The notes under the pieces are model-generated. The model had not been told where the DNA came from. It saw only the letters and a program-made list of their open reading frames with translations, and searched no databases. Shown here piece by piece: positions 15,619-24,894 of a stretch of 48,279 bases of DNA (positions are counted from its first letter, which is position 1; every line of letters begins with the position of its first letter). The DNA is from Acidobacteriota bacterium. Lineage in GTDB: Bacteria > Acidobacteriota > Terriglobia > Terriglobales > Acidobacteriaceae. Position numbers and translations under genes: made by a program. Where the stretch lies: the NCBI GenBank assembly GCA_021780075.1, contig JAJXZL010000043.1, positions 1 to 48,279 on the forward strand, read 5' to 3'.

Positions 15619-18405
15619 ATGCGCAGCTCACAATACAGCGGGGCGATAGGAGGCCGCAGTGCTGATTGTGTGCCTTCCCGCCCTTCTTTACACATTCGTA
15701 TCTTCAGGCAGTTTCGAATTACTTTCCTCATCTTTTCGCTCTCGGCAGCGCTCTTTGCGCAGTTGCCGTCCCAGGACAACTCCCCCTATGATGCGCAAGG
15801 TCAGAGTTCGCCGGACTGTTCCGATCCCACCCTTGCGGATACGCCCGAGTGTTCAGGCCAGAATGCGGGAACAACAAACCAGATGCTGACTCCGCAGACG
15901 CAAACCGTCGCGCCGGGACGGTACGGTACTTCATCGCAGGGGATGAACAACAACTACTCTGACACTGGGCCTTTGTCGCGGCAGCAACCGATGCGAAATC
16001 AAATGCAGCGGGTCACATTGCCGCCCGAGCCGCTCACTGAGTTTCAGAAGTTTGTCGCCTCGACAACAGGCCAGATTCTTCCCATCTACGGGGCAAATCT
16101 CTTTCGCACGGTGCCCTCCACTTTCGCGCCGCTGGATCTGACTCCAGTTCCCCCCGATTTTGTCATCGGGCCCGATGACGTGCTGCGCATCCGTGCATGG
16201 GGTCAGGTCAACTTCCAGGCAAACCTGCGTGTCGACCGCTCGGGCGAGATCTATCTGCCGCAGGTTGGTCCGGTACATGTGGCCGGTCTGCCTTTCTCTG
16301 AGCTCGATTCGCATTTGCGCGGAGCAGTTGGGCGCATCTATCGCAATTTCGATCTCACTGCGGATGTGGGCCAGATTCGCGCAATTCAGATCTATGTGGC
16401 AGGCGCGGCGCGACGTCCCGGCGCGTATACCGTAAGCTCTCTCAGCACGCTCGTGGACGCGATCTTCTCAAGCGGCGGACCTTCCGTGCAAGGCTCAATG
16501 CGCCACATTGAATTGCGTCGCGGCGGTACGGTGGTCACTGATTTTGATCTCTATAACCTGCTCATTCACGGCGACAAGTCAAAGGATGCAAAGCTTCAGC
16601 CTGGCGACGTCATCTTCATCCAGCCGGCAGGCGCTGAAGTTGCCATCACTGGCAGTGTGCGCAGTCCAGCCATTTATGAATTGCAGGCGAATGAACCGCT
16701 GTCCGAACTCATCACCAATGCTGGTGGCGTTTCAGCCGTTGCCGCAGAAGCGCGCATCTCAATCGAGCGCATTGAAAACCATCATGACCGGCACGCCATG
16801 GAAGTGGCCTACGATCAGAGCGGTCTGGCAACTACGCTGGCAGACGGCGACCTGGTTCGCGTCTTCCCCATCGTGCCCCAGTATCGCCAGACGGTAATCC
16901 TCCGCGGCAACATTGCCAACCCGGGCCGCTTCGCCTGGCATCCTGGCATGAAGGTAAGCGAACTTATCCCCGACAAGGACTCGCTCATCACCAGGAATTA
17001 CTGGTGGAAGCGGGCGCAGTTGGGGCTGCCCGCTCCCGAGTTCGGGCCGGCGCAGGGATTAGACAACCTTCGACAGCCCGCAGAGGATCATGCCATCAAT
17101 CTCAACGCGGCCGGTCCGCCAGGCATGATCGCGCAAAATCAGCGCGGGGTGCAGCCGTATCAGCGCGGGTCGCAGCAGTACCAGCCAGAGCTGCAACAGA
17201 ATCAGCCAGGGTTGCAGCAGTATCAGCCAGGATTGGGCGCGCAGCAGTATCAGGCCGACATGGGGTCGCAGCTGAGCCCGTACGGAACCGACGCGCAGCA
17301 ACAAGGTCAGTATGGATGGGAACAGCAGGAGGACCAGGCCCTGAGTGCCCAGCAGAGATCGGGTGGATCTTCGCTCGCTGCCGAGCAGAGCGCCCAGTCG
17401 GCCCGATCTTTCCGATCGACGCAACGAACCGTGGTTCGTCAGCTTGCCCCGGAGATTGACTGGAATTATGCCGTGATCGAGCGGCTCGACAAGGAGACGC
17501 TGAAGACCAAACTGATTCCATTCGATCTCGGCAAACTGGTCCTGCAGCACGACGCCTCGCAGGATCTTGAGTTGCAAGCCGGGGATGTGGTTTCCATCTT
17601 TTCAGAGGCAGACATTCGGGTTCCGCGGGCAGAGCAGACCAAGCTGGTAAGGCTCGACGGAGAGTTTGTACACGCTGGCATATACGCAGTCCAGCCCGGC
17701 GAAACCCTGCGCCAACTCGTTGAGCGTGCCGGCGGACTTACGCCGAATGCATATCTCTATGGTTCGGAATTTACCCGCGAGTCAGCGCGCGCGTTGCAAC
17801 AGGCCAGAATTGACCAATATGTGCAGAGCCTGGACATGCGCATTCAGCGTAGCAATCTGGCGCTGGCCGCCTCGCAGACGTCGACGCAGGACATGGCCAC
17901 TGGAAACTCAGCACAGGTCAGCGAGCGGGAGCTTCTCGCCCGCCTGCGTCAGATTCGAGCCACGGGCCGCATCGTGCTGGAGTTCAAGCCCGGCAGCAGT
18001 GGCATGAACAGCATTCCCGATATCGCGATGGAGGACGGAGATCGCTTTGTCATTCCGCCCGTTCCCGCCACAGTCAATGTGGTGGGTGCCGTCTACGATC
18101 AGAACACCTTCCTGTATGCGAATGGAAAACGCGCCGGTGCCTATCTGAGACAGGCCGGAGGACCAAATAAGGATGCTGACCGCAAGCGTGAATTCATTAT
18201 TCGCGCGGATGGAAAGGTCGTAAGTCATGACATGGGGAATGGGCTCTGGGGCAACGAGTTCGACAGCCTGGCCATGAACCCGGGAGATACGATTGTGGTC
18301 CCCGACAAGACCTTCAAACCTTCAATCCTGCGCGGCGTGACGGACTGGTCTCAAATGTTCTCGCAATTCGCACTAGGCGCCGTTTCTCTTACGCTGCTTC
18401 CATAG
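15619..18405 (+). CDS. Wza-like polysaccharide export protein with SLBB domains
   Basis: A large (about 928 aa) exported protein. After a signal-like segment (RITFLIFSLSAALFAQ) comes a poly-export domain (PPDFVIGPDDVLRIRAWGQVNFQANLRVDRSGEIYLPQVGPVHVAGL) and then several SLBB units, such as IQIYVAGAARRPGAYTVSSLSTLVDAIFSSGG, VAITGSVRSPAIYELQANEPLSELITNAGG and LVRLDGEFVHAGIYAVQPGETLRQLVERAGG. Between units lies a Gln/Tyr/Pro-rich insert (about 17,139-17,400). The protein should form or cap the outer-membrane channel for exopolysaccharide. The start is uncertain: ATG 15619 has no clear ribosome site, and GTG 15670 gives a neater signal peptide (MPSRPSLHIRIFRQF...) but sits 16 bases after the AGGAGG at 15648-15653. 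Confidence 0.9.
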   Translation: MRSSQYSGAIGGRSADCVPSRPSLHIRIFRQFRITFLIFSLSAALFAQLPSQDNSPYDAQGQSSPDCSDPTLADTPECSGQNAGTTNQMLTPQTQTVAPGRYGTSSQGMNNNYSDTGPLSRQQPMRNQMQRVTLPPEPLTEFQKFVASTTGQILPIYGANLFRTVPSTFAPLDLTPVPPDFVIGPDDVLRIRAWGQVNFQANLRVDRSGEIYLPQVGPVHVAGLPFSELDSHLRGAVGRIYRNFDLTADVGQIRAIQIYVAGAARRPGAYTVSSLSTLVDAIFSSGGPSVQGSMRHIELRRGGTVVTDFDLYNLLIHGDKSKDAKLQPGDVIFIQPAGAEVAITGSVRSPAIYELQANEPLSELITNAGGVSAVAAEARISIERIENHHDRHAMEVAYDQSGLATTLADGDLVRVFPIVPQYRQTVILRGNIANPGRFAWHPGMKVSELIPDKDSLITRNYWWKRAQLGLPAPEFGPAQGLDNLRQPAEDHAINLNAAGPPGMIAQNQRGVQPYQRGSQQYQPELQQNQPGLQQYQPGLGAQQYQADMGSQLSPYGTDAQQQGQYGWEQQEDQALSAQQRSGGSSLAAEQSAQSARSFRSTQRTVVRQLAPEIDWNYAVIERLDKETLKTKLIPFDLGKLVLQHDASQDLELQAGDVVSIFSEADIRVPRAEQTKLVRLDGEFVHAGIYAVQPGETLRQLVERAGGLTPNAYLYGSEFTRESARALQQARIDQYVQSLDMRIQRSNLALAASQTSTQDMATGNSAQVSERELLARLRQIRATGRIVLEFKPGSSGMNSIPDIAMEDGDRFVIPPVPATVNVVGAVYDQNTFLYANGKRAGAYLRQAGGPNKDADRKREFIIRADGKVVSHDMGNGLWGNEFDSLAMNPGDTIVVPDKTFKPSILRGVTDWSQMFSQFALGAVSLTLLP
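17139..17260 (+). repeat. Degenerate repeat encoding Gln-Tyr-Gln-Pro-rich segment
   Basis: Within the SLBB gene, imperfect 24-27-bp units encode variants of QQYQPG/LQQNQPGLQQYQPG. The units are phrased CAGCAGTAYCAGCCAG. The segment is low-complexity and separates two groups of SLBB domains. Such a repeat could change length by slippage. Confidence 0.7.
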
Positions 18406-18638
18406 TCAGAGCGGGTGCGCACTGTCTCACGAATACGGAGAATGCGCGCCTGAACTTCAATTCGTCCGCAATGCACAGCGGCAGAAAACATCATCCTGTG
18501 CATAAAAGAGCACGCCGATGCTCTTCGCACGGTGCCTGTCGGCAGACGATCCGCGATAGAACGTGCTTCGATCCCACTCTTCACTCGCAAAGGGAGCCAC
18601 AGAACCGGGCGCAGGGGCTACGCCGAATACAATGGCCC

Positions 18639-18644
18639 AAGGAG
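18639..18644 (+). promoter_or_regulatory. Ribosome binding site deciding the TTG start of the UXS-like gene
   Basis: AAGGAG lies seven bases before TTG 18652. No other start codon in frame has a comparable site. Confidence 0.65.
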
Positions 18645-18651
18645 CTTTTCG

Positions 18652-19599
18652 TTGAACGCATTGATCACGGGTGTTGCAGGGTTTCTTGGCTCACATCTTG
18701 CAGACGCGTTGTTGGCAGTGGGCCACTCGGTTATAGGCGTGGACAATCTTTGCACCGGCTCCATGGAAAACCTGAAGCATCTCGCACACGAGCCCCGCTT
18801 CGAATTCAGGCAACAGGACATCTGTGAGCCGTTCGATCCGGGGCGCGTGGACTACGTCTTCAATTTCGCTTCTCCAGCAAGCCCCGTGGACTATTCAAGG
18901 CTCGGCATCGAGACGCTGCTGGTCGGCTCAGCAGGCACCCGCAACAGCCTTGAAATTGCGAAGCGGCACGGCGCCAGATTTCTGCACGCATCCACGTCCG
19001 AGTGCTATGGCGACCCACTCGTGCATCCGCAAACCGAAGACTATTGGGGCAACGTCAATCCCATCGGGCCACGATCGGTCTACGATGAGGCCAAGCGATT
19101 CTCTGAAGCGACGGTCATGGCGTACCACCGCTACCACGGCGTGGATACGCGACTGGTCCGCATCTTCAATACGTACGGACCGCGCCTCCAGAAAAATGAT
19201 GGCCGGGTTATCTCCAACTTCATGATGCAGGCGCTGAAAGGCGAGGACCTGACTGTCTATGGTGATGGCGGCCAGACTCGCAGCTTCTGTTACGTATCCG
19301 ACGAGATTGAAGGCATCCTCGGACTTGCGCGTTGCGATGAACATCTGCCCGTAAACATCGGAAACCCGGTCGAGTGGACAATCCTCGATTGCGCCAAAGC
19401 GGTGCTGCGGGTAACCGGGTCGAAGAGCAAGATCGCCTACAGTCTGCTGCCGATGGACGACCCCATGCAGCGTCGGCCAGACATCACCAAGGCAAGACAG
19501 CTCTTTGGCTGGAAACCGAAAATCGATCTGGAGACGGGGCTGAAGTTGAGTCTCGACTATTTCAGGGCTTGCGCAGAGAGCGAGCAAGCGACGCAATAA
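18652..19599 (+). CDS. NAD-dependent epimerase/dehydratase, UDP-glucuronate decarboxylase-like
   Basis: A 315-residue extended SDR enzyme: NAD motif [11 protein letters not shown] at the N terminus, [66 protein letters not shown], active-site YDEAKRFSE, and [11 protein letters not shown]. The ASPASP and STSE-YGDP-HPQ-E-YWG-VNP-GPRS-YDE-KR pattern is typical of UDP-xylose synthases (Uxs), which make UDP-xylose from UDP-glucuronate. The start is taken as TTG at 18652, because AAGGAG lies seven bases upstream and the NAD motif then begins at the normal place. A reading from 18532 would add 40 unconserved residues. It likely supplies a pentose donor to the nearby polysaccharide system. Confidence 0.85.
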   Translation: MNALITGVAGFLGSHLADALLAVGHSVIGVDNLCTGSMENLKHLAHEPRFEFRQQDICEPFDPGRVDYVFNFASPASPVDYSRLGIETLLVGSAGTRNSLEIAKRHGARFLHASTSECYGDPLVHPQTEDYWGNVNPIGPRSVYDEAKRFSEATVMAYHRYHGVDTRLVRIFNTYGPRLQKNDGRVISNFMMQALKGEDLTVYGDGGQTRSFCYVSDEIEGILGLARCDEHLPVNIGNPVEWTILDCAKAVLRVTGSKSKIAYSLLPMDDPMQRRPDITKARQLFGWKPKIDLETGLKLSLDYFRACAESEQATQ

Positions 19600-20012
19600 T
19601 TACTCCACCAGCGCATGCCTGCGCCGCGCAATCATCTCCGATTACGTTCGAATGTTGCGCTGGTATTCTCTCGCTCAGTTCAGCAGATTGCTCCCCTGGC
19701 AGGCGATGGACAGCGCCGGAACAACTCTATATCGGACGTATCTTCCAGGCTCCACCGATTGACGGTGCCCCGTCATTCCAGGACACTCGCCTGACGTTCT
19801 TCCTGCGCCCTGCGCTCCAGCGCAGGCATCTCGGCGCAGAATAAACGCATCCAAACTCAACTGAAAACAGGTGCATCCAACCCACACATGCGTTTCGTCG
19901 CGACCTTTGGCAGCACATCCGGTGCGGCCCCTGCGAGGAGCCGAGGCCGGACACGGGCAAAAAATGTTTCCATAACCCAGCGGGCGCAGAAGCCCGCAAC
20001 GACAGGTTCTAC
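19600..20012. other. Gene-free gap before the DUF3300 gene
   Basis: About 410 bp without a credible gene. It contains an 18-bp inverted repeat (19809-19826) and a small hairpin GCGGGC/GCCCGC (19980-19997) that ends 15 bp before the DUF3300 start codon, near the ribosome binding region. I see no clear promoter. Confidence 0.5.
19809..19826. repeat. 8-bp inverted repeat with 2-bp centre
   Basis: CCTGCGCTCCAGCGCAGG has perfect 8-bp arms. It lies midway between the UXS-like and DUF3300 genes. No T run follows on the plus strand, so it is a better operator or RNA hairpin candidate than a terminator. Confidence 0.5.
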
Positions 20013-21170
20013 ATGAGGGTTCCGCTGGCTTTTTCTATCAAGCATCCAATGGGTGCCATCACAATCGCTGCCGCGCTTATGATCGGCTCTTGCGCTCTGC
20101 TGACGGCCCAGCAACCGGGCCCTGCTCCGGAGCAAGGCCCGGTGCCTTCCGCACCGCTGCCGCCCGATCAGTTGCAGGAACTGGTGGCCCCCATTGCCTT
20201 ATATCCGGACTCGCTGGTTGCGCAGATTCTTGCCGCGGCAACTTATCCTACGCAGATCGTAGAAGCGGGCCGGTTCCTGCAGCAGAATCCCAACTTGACG
20301 GGCCCCGCGTTAGCGAGCGCGGTTGACCAGCAGGACTGGGACCCAAGCGTAAAAGCCCTTACCCAGTTTCCTTCGGTGCTCGACGATATGAACCGAAACC
20401 TGTCATGGACCTCAGAACTGGGCGATGCAAATTACAACCAGCAAGGCGACGTGATGAACGCAATCCAGTTCATGCGGCAGAAAGCGCAAGAGGCTGGCAA
20501 TCTGAACAATACGCCACAGCAGACGGTAACCGACGACGGTGGCGACGTCGAAATTGCGCCGGCGGAGCCAGACGTCGTCTATGTGCCTGAATATGATCCT
20601 GAAATGGCCTACGGTTATCCTGTGGGGCTTTGGCCCGGATTCTACCCCTGGTGGAATGTCGGCGGGCCTTATCTTTCCTTTGGAGTGGGAATCGGTATAG
20701 CCCCGTTTGCAGGCTATGGCTGGGGTTGGGGAAATTGGGGCTGCGGCTGGGGCGATGATGGCGGATTGATGTACGGAGGAAGACCCTACCTTTCCCGCAG
20801 CCATGCCTTTTATGACCGCAACGCCTTTATGCACGGGAACTACCGCGGATTTGCAGGTGGAGGAGCCCGCGGAAGGGCTATCTTCAGCGGGCGTAACCAG
20901 GGAAGAGGATTCATGAGCGGTACGGATCATCACGCCCTGCGCGGCTTTGGCGGACACCCAAATTCCGGTTTGCGCTCAGGTGCTTTCGGCGGATTTGGCC
21001 GCGGCGGTGATGTGCGCAGCTATGCTTCTCGCGGAATTTCCAGCATGGGTGGAGGCTTTGGCGGCATGCGCGGCGGATTCGGCGGAGGCATGCGCGGTGG
21101 CTTTGGTGGTGGGGGTATGCGCGGCGGCTTTGGTGGCGGAGGTATGCGCGGTGGAGGAATACGTCGCTGA
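20013..21170 (+). CDS. DUF3300 domain protein with Gly/Arg/Met-rich tail
   Basis: A 385-residue exported protein. A signal-like segment (GAITIAAALMIGSCALLTAQ) is followed by the DUF3300 core: PDQLQELVAPIALYPDSLVAQILAAATYPTQIVEA, then LTQFPSVLDDMNRNLSWTSELGDA and VYVPEYDPEMAYGYP. A Trp/Gly-rich stretch (AGYGWGWGNWGCGWGDDGG) and a C-terminal array of GGMRGGFGGG units complete it. The function of DUF3300 is unknown; export and adhesive-looking low-complexity tails suggest an envelope or matrix role, which is inference. It is followed in the same direction by a DUF2950 gene, a pairing that recurs in Gram-negative bacteria. An internal Met at residue 13 is an alternative start. Confidence 0.85.
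   Translation: MRVPLAFSIKHPMGAITIAAALMIGSCALLTAQQPGPAPEQGPVPSAPLPPDQLQELVAPIALYPDSLVAQILAAATYPTQIVEAGRFLQQNPNLTGPALASAVDQQDWDPSVKALTQFPSVLDDMNRNLSWTSELGDANYNQQGDVMNAIQFMRQKAQEAGNLNNTPQQTVTDDGGDVEIAPAEPDVVYVPEYDPEMAYGYPVGLWPGFYPWWNVGGPYLSFGVGIGIAPFAGYGWGWGNWGCGWGDDGGLMYGGRPYLSRSHAFYDRNAFMHGNYRGFAGGGARGRAIFSGRNQGRGFMSGTDHHALRGFGGHPNSGLRSGAFGGFGRGGDVRSYASRGISSMGGGFGGMRGGFGGGMRGGFGGGGMRGGFGGGGMRGGGIRR
21046..21160 (+). repeat. Tandem repeats encoding GGMRGGFGGG units
   Basis: Near-identical units of roughly 30-36 bp (GGCATGCGCGGCGGATTCGG and variants) encode the Gly/Met/Arg tail of the DUF3300 protein. Unit number could vary by slippage among strains. Confidence 0.7.
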
Positions 21171-21235
21171 ACCACCACACGAATTCCCTTGATCAGTCCC
21201 CCGATCGGCCCGCAGAAGCTGGAATGGAGATACGA

Positions 21236-22249
21236 ATGAGCAGGTTTTGGAAACTCGCTGGAAATCACTACACCGGACATGTGGCTGCCTTCACCTTGAT
21301 TGCAATTTGTTCGGCCTCTGTTTCCCGAGCGGGCATAGCGCAATCAGCTGTGAAGCATCCAGTGCCGCCAGCCACGGCACTCGCAGGACAAAGCCTGCCT
21401 GAGGCCGGGCAGGAGACGTTCCCCTCTCCGCATGCGGCAAGCCGGGCACTGATCGCAGCCTTGCAAAAGGGGGATCTCGCGTCTCTGTTGAAGGTGCTGG
21501 GCCCCGGAGCAAAGGACATTATTTCATCGGGAGATCCAGCCGAAGACCGCGAAAGCCGGGAGCAGTTCCTCCAAAAATATCAGCAAATGCACCGCCTTCA
21601 ACTCGAACCGGACGGGTTTGCAACCCTCTACATCGGTCCTGAAAATTGGCCAACGCCCATTCCGCTGGCACACTATGGCACGTACTGGTACTTCGATACT
21701 GCTGCCGGCAAAAAAGAGGTGCTGTATCGCCGCATTGGACAAAACGAATTGACCGTCATTCAGCTTTGCGGCGAGTTGGTTGACGCGCAAAAGGAATACT
21801 ACTCGCACCCCCGCGATGGCAACCAGCAGCAACAATACGCGCAAAGAATACTGAGCAACCCCGGAAAACATAACGGGCTCTTCTGGCCAGTCGCTGCCGG
21901 ACAATCTGAAAGTCCCCTTGGCTCCCTCGTGGCAGCAGCGGAAAAAGAGGGTTACACGGAGGATCCGACGCGGAAGCCCGAGCCGTTTTACGGGTACTAC
22001 TTTCGAGTATTGAAGGCGCAGGGAGCAGGCGTTCCGGGGGGAGCCATGAGTTATATCGTCAATGGTAAGATGACGCGCGGCTTCGCATTTCTGGCTTATC
22101 CCGCCGAGTACAGGTCATCCGGAGTCATGACTTTTATGGTCGGCAAAGATGGAGTGGTCTATCAAAAAGACCTTGGTCCGAAAACAGAGGAAATAGTCAA
22201 GTCCCTGACGCAATATAACCGCGATGCAACCTGGAAGAAAGCGGACTAG
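21236..22249 (+). CDS. DUF2950 family exported protein
   Basis: A 337-residue protein with an N-terminal signal (HVAAFTLIAICSASVSRAGIAQ) and the DUF2950 pattern: FPSPHAASRALIAALQKGDLASLLKVLGP, FLQKYQQMHRLQ, then YGYYFRVLKAQGAGVPGGAMSYIVNGKMTRGFAFLAYPAEYRSSGVMTFMVGKDGVVYQKDLG. The family has no known function. The ATG at 21236 has GGAG six bases upstream and is preferred over the ATG at 21224. It lies 65 bp after the DUF3300 stop and is likely co-transcribed with it. Confidence 0.87.
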   Translation: MSRFWKLAGNHYTGHVAAFTLIAICSASVSRAGIAQSAVKHPVPPATALAGQSLPEAGQETFPSPHAASRALIAALQKGDLASLLKVLGPGAKDIISSGDPAEDRESREQFLQKYQQMHRLQLEPDGFATLYIGPENWPTPIPLAHYGTYWYFDTAAGKKEVLYRRIGQNELTVIQLCGELVDAQKEYYSHPRDGNQQQQYAQRILSNPGKHNGLFWPVAAGQSESPLGSLVAAAEKEGYTEDPTRKPEPFYGYYFRVLKAQGAGVPGGAMSYIVNGKMTRGFAFLAYPAEYRSSGVMTFMVGKDGVVYQKDLGPKTEEIVKSLTQYNRDATWKKAD

Positions 22250-22287
22250 GTCTTTAACCGATTGAACCCGTACCGGTTCCGAGCCCT

Positions 22288-22317
22288 ATCCTTTCCTCTT
22301 TTCCCTCGCGAAAGGAT
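22288..22317. terminator. Weak hairpin between convergent DUF2950 and DUF5916 genes
   Basis: ATCCTTTC (22288-22295) pairs with GAAAGGAT (22310-22317) around a 14-nt loop. There is no T tail, so a terminator role is only plausible from its place between convergent genes. Confidence 0.3.
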
Positions 22318-22404
22318 GACAACCGCCAACCCTAAGTCGCTGAACCATGCGATCACAGACCTGGGAGATATCTGGATATTGGCTTTTGTCCGGTTCCGCC
22401 CGCA

Positions 22405-24894
22405 TCAGAAGCGAAACAGGTAATTGACTTTCATGTAGAAGATCCGCTGATCGTTAAGCAGCGACGAGCCTGTGCGCGGAAGAATCGGATCGTTCGTGTT
22501 GCAGGCCCCACCAGCGCCGCGCGTGCAGAGGTCGGCATTCAGATTCACGTAGTCGGTCGTGTAGCCCATGTAGAGCGCCGTGCCGGGATGGGGCAGATAG
22601 GTCAGCAGCACATCGCCAAACACGTCCTTGTTGTTCGGCAGGCTTGTATAGTTACTGTTCGGAAGGGTGGCAAGATATTCCCCGATGAAGTTAAGCGACC
22701 ACGCTTTATCCATCTGGTAATTCCAGCGCGCGACAATCTGGTGGTTGTCATACGCCACTGCCCCAGACGCAGGATCGGTAAAGTGATCGAACTCGTACGA
22801 TGTAAGAAGGTCGATGGGCTGCACAGGCTTGACTTCAAAGTTCACGTGATCAGATGAAACGCCCACCGGCGACGGCCCAGCGCCGTTTATTGGCGCATAA
22901 TTGATCACCTCGCCGGAATAACCCGTTAGCCCTATGGCCAAAGCAGGATCAGGCGAGGTGTAGAAGCTTGCTCCTGCCAGATGGCTTTGGTATTCCACGT
23001 TATCGGGGAGAGCGGGATAGTCGATGGGACGAAGTCGATCCTGGCCAAGATCGAGAAAAAACGACAGGTTGGTGCGACGCTTGAAGTTCAGATTATAGGA
23101 AGGATCGAAATAAAAATCGAGCGGTAGGCCCGTATGATCCCAGATGCGCTCCGAATAGACGTTGATCGAATGCGAAAGAAGCGGGCCATGCGCGGGTCGA
23201 AAAGTATAGGCGAATGAGCCTCTGGGTTCACGGACATCCGGACGCGTAAAGAAGCCGGTCTCGGTCAGATATCCTGCCGCTATGTCACTATAATTGAACC
23301 AGAAACTACGGTGCAGATCGGAGTAACTTATTCCCTGCGTCTCTGCCTGCCCGCTTTGCCAGGAGTTATCCGCATTCTTTGTCTCTGAAGTTACAGCCTG
23401 GCCAGACACCGTCCAGCGCTCGCCCACGCGGACCCGGTAATCGACACCCCCATCGCGATTGAAAGAATTCAGATATTCCCGGTCAGCAAAAATCACGCCC
23501 ACGTTCGACTGGTTACCGATATCCCGATTTACGCGTCCCACATAGAAGTGTGAGCGCGAGCCATAGTCAGGAGTCCCTTGCGGAACCTGCAGGCCTGGAT
23601 TACGGTCATCCACGCTCAGGATACCCAGCGCATAGTCGCCGATCTTGCCTGTAAGGCGTTGCCCGAACTGAGGCATAACAATGTTCGGTGTGTAGTAAAG
23701 ATTCAGCGGCGTCTGAAAGTAACTTGAATTCTCAATGAAGAAAGGTCGCAGCTCAGGGAAGTAATACTGAAAGCGTTGATTCGGCGGCGCTGGATTATTG
23801 ATTCCAATCTGGCTGAAATCCGGATTGAAGGTCATGTCTAGCACAAGACTGTTATGCAACACAGACTTCATGTCCAGCCCGGTGTATCCCTGCAGATTCT
23901 TTTGGTTGAAGACCGGGTCCACGGGATTCACCGTGTTCAGTTGCCTATAGCTGTGTGCCAGCCCATACGGCTCAAACTGCCAGTTCTTGCCCCGCTCAAT
24001 GTCCCGGAAGCCATCCGCTACTGCCTCCTGGGTAAGCTGCCCCGCAACATCATGCTTTACCTGCGGCCAGAAGTCTGACTCATTCTTGCGCGTGACGTTG
24101 CGCCGCAAGATCAGCCCCCAGGTGCGCGACGTGCCCTCAGAAACGCTGTCGAAGCGCAGGCTTGCAAAGGGAATGCGCATCAGCACAACAAAACCATTCG
24201 CCGTACGGCGTCCCCATGTGTCCCAAACGGTGTCGAAGGAATAATCTGAGCCCGTTTGCTCCGTATAGAGCGCATCCGCCTGGATTCCGAGCGCGTTTGC
24301 CTTGAAGATAAAAGCGCGCCGTTTGTCATGAAAGGTGTCGAGCATGACCTCGACAAAATCGTCGTCGCTCAGCGAGTCACGCTGCAGCATATGTGCGCGG
24401 ACCCCCGCCCTGTCATCATCCTTGCAGACAAACGCTACGTAAAGATCCTCGTGCGTGTAGCCAAGATACGCTACGGTCGGCTCGGTGGTGGGCGAACCAT
24501 CGTCAGGGTAACGCTCGACAAAATCGGATATCCGCAGCATGCTGCGCACCACGCTCGACGTCGGAGCCGCATCCAGAAAATCGGCAAGCTTGGGCGTCGC
24601 GGCAAGAGAGGGCACAATAACGTGCGGCAATCCGCTCGGCAGCACGGGCAACACTAGACTCGATGCTGAGTGATCTGAGGCGTCTTCTGCGGTCTCGGGA
24701 GGTTTGCTGGTGCTGCTGCGGTCTCCCCCCTCCGTCGCTGCTGCGCTGCTGATGGGCTGCAGCAGCACAAACACAAATAACAGCGCCAGCAGAATCCTGC
24801 CGGCTCCCGGTCCTGCGCATCCCGAAAAAAACCGCACGACAGCTTCATACCGCTGGCAAGTTGGCGCGAAATGATTAGGCTTGCGTCTCTTCAT
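22405..24894 (-). CDS. DUF5916 protein with N-terminal CBM9-like domain
   Basis: An 829-residue exported protein. The N terminus has a hydrophobic signal (RILLALLFVFVLLQPISSAAA). The next 200 residues resemble a family 9 carbohydrate-binding-like domain (TVAYLGYTHEDLYVAFVCKDDD... DDFVEVMLDTFHDKRRAFIFKANALGIQADA). After FNPDFSQIGINNPAPPNQRFQYYFPELRPFFIENSSYF, a mark of DUF5916, come many beta-strand segments ending in a final Phe (NYLFRF), like an outer-membrane barrel. Function is unknown. The ATG at 24894 is preferred to a TTG five codons upstream. It is convergent with DUF2950 and stands alone. Confidence 0.85.
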   Translation of the reverse strand: MKRRKPNHFAPTCQRYEAVVRFFSGCAGPGAGRILLALLFVFVLLQPISSAAATEGGDRSSTSKPPETAEDASDHSASSLVLPVLPSGLPHVIVPSLAATPKLADFLDAAPTSSVVRSMLRISDFVERYPDDGSPTTEPTVAYLGYTHEDLYVAFVCKDDDRAGVRAHMLQRDSLSDDDFVEVMLDTFHDKRRAFIFKANALGIQADALYTEQTGSDYSFDTVWDTWGRRTANGFVVLMRIPFASLRFDSVSEGTSRTWGLILRRNVTRKNESDFWPQVKHDVAGQLTQEAVADGFRDIERGKNWQFEPYGLAHSYRQLNTVNPVDPVFNQKNLQGYTGLDMKSVLHNSLVLDMTFNPDFSQIGINNPAPPNQRFQYYFPELRPFFIENSSYFQTPLNLYYTPNIVMPQFGQRLTGKIGDYALGILSVDDRNPGLQVPQGTPDYGSRSHFYVGRVNRDIGNQSNVGVIFADREYLNSFNRDGGVDYRVRVGERWTVSGQAVTSETKNADNSWQSGQAETQGISYSDLHRSFWFNYSDIAAGYLTETGFFTRPDVREPRGSFAYTFRPAHGPLLSHSINVYSERIWDHTGLPLDFYFDPSYNLNFKRRTNLSFFLDLGQDRLRPIDYPALPDNVEYQSHLAGASFYTSPDPALAIGLTGYSGEVINYAPINGAGPSPVGVSSDHVNFEVKPVQPIDLLTSYEFDHFTDPASGAVAYDNHQIVARWNYQMDKAWSLNFIGEYLATLPNSNYTSLPNNKDVFGDVLLTYLPHPGTALYMGYTTDYVNLNADLCTRGAGGACNTNDPILPRTGSSLLNDQRIFYMKVNYLFRF

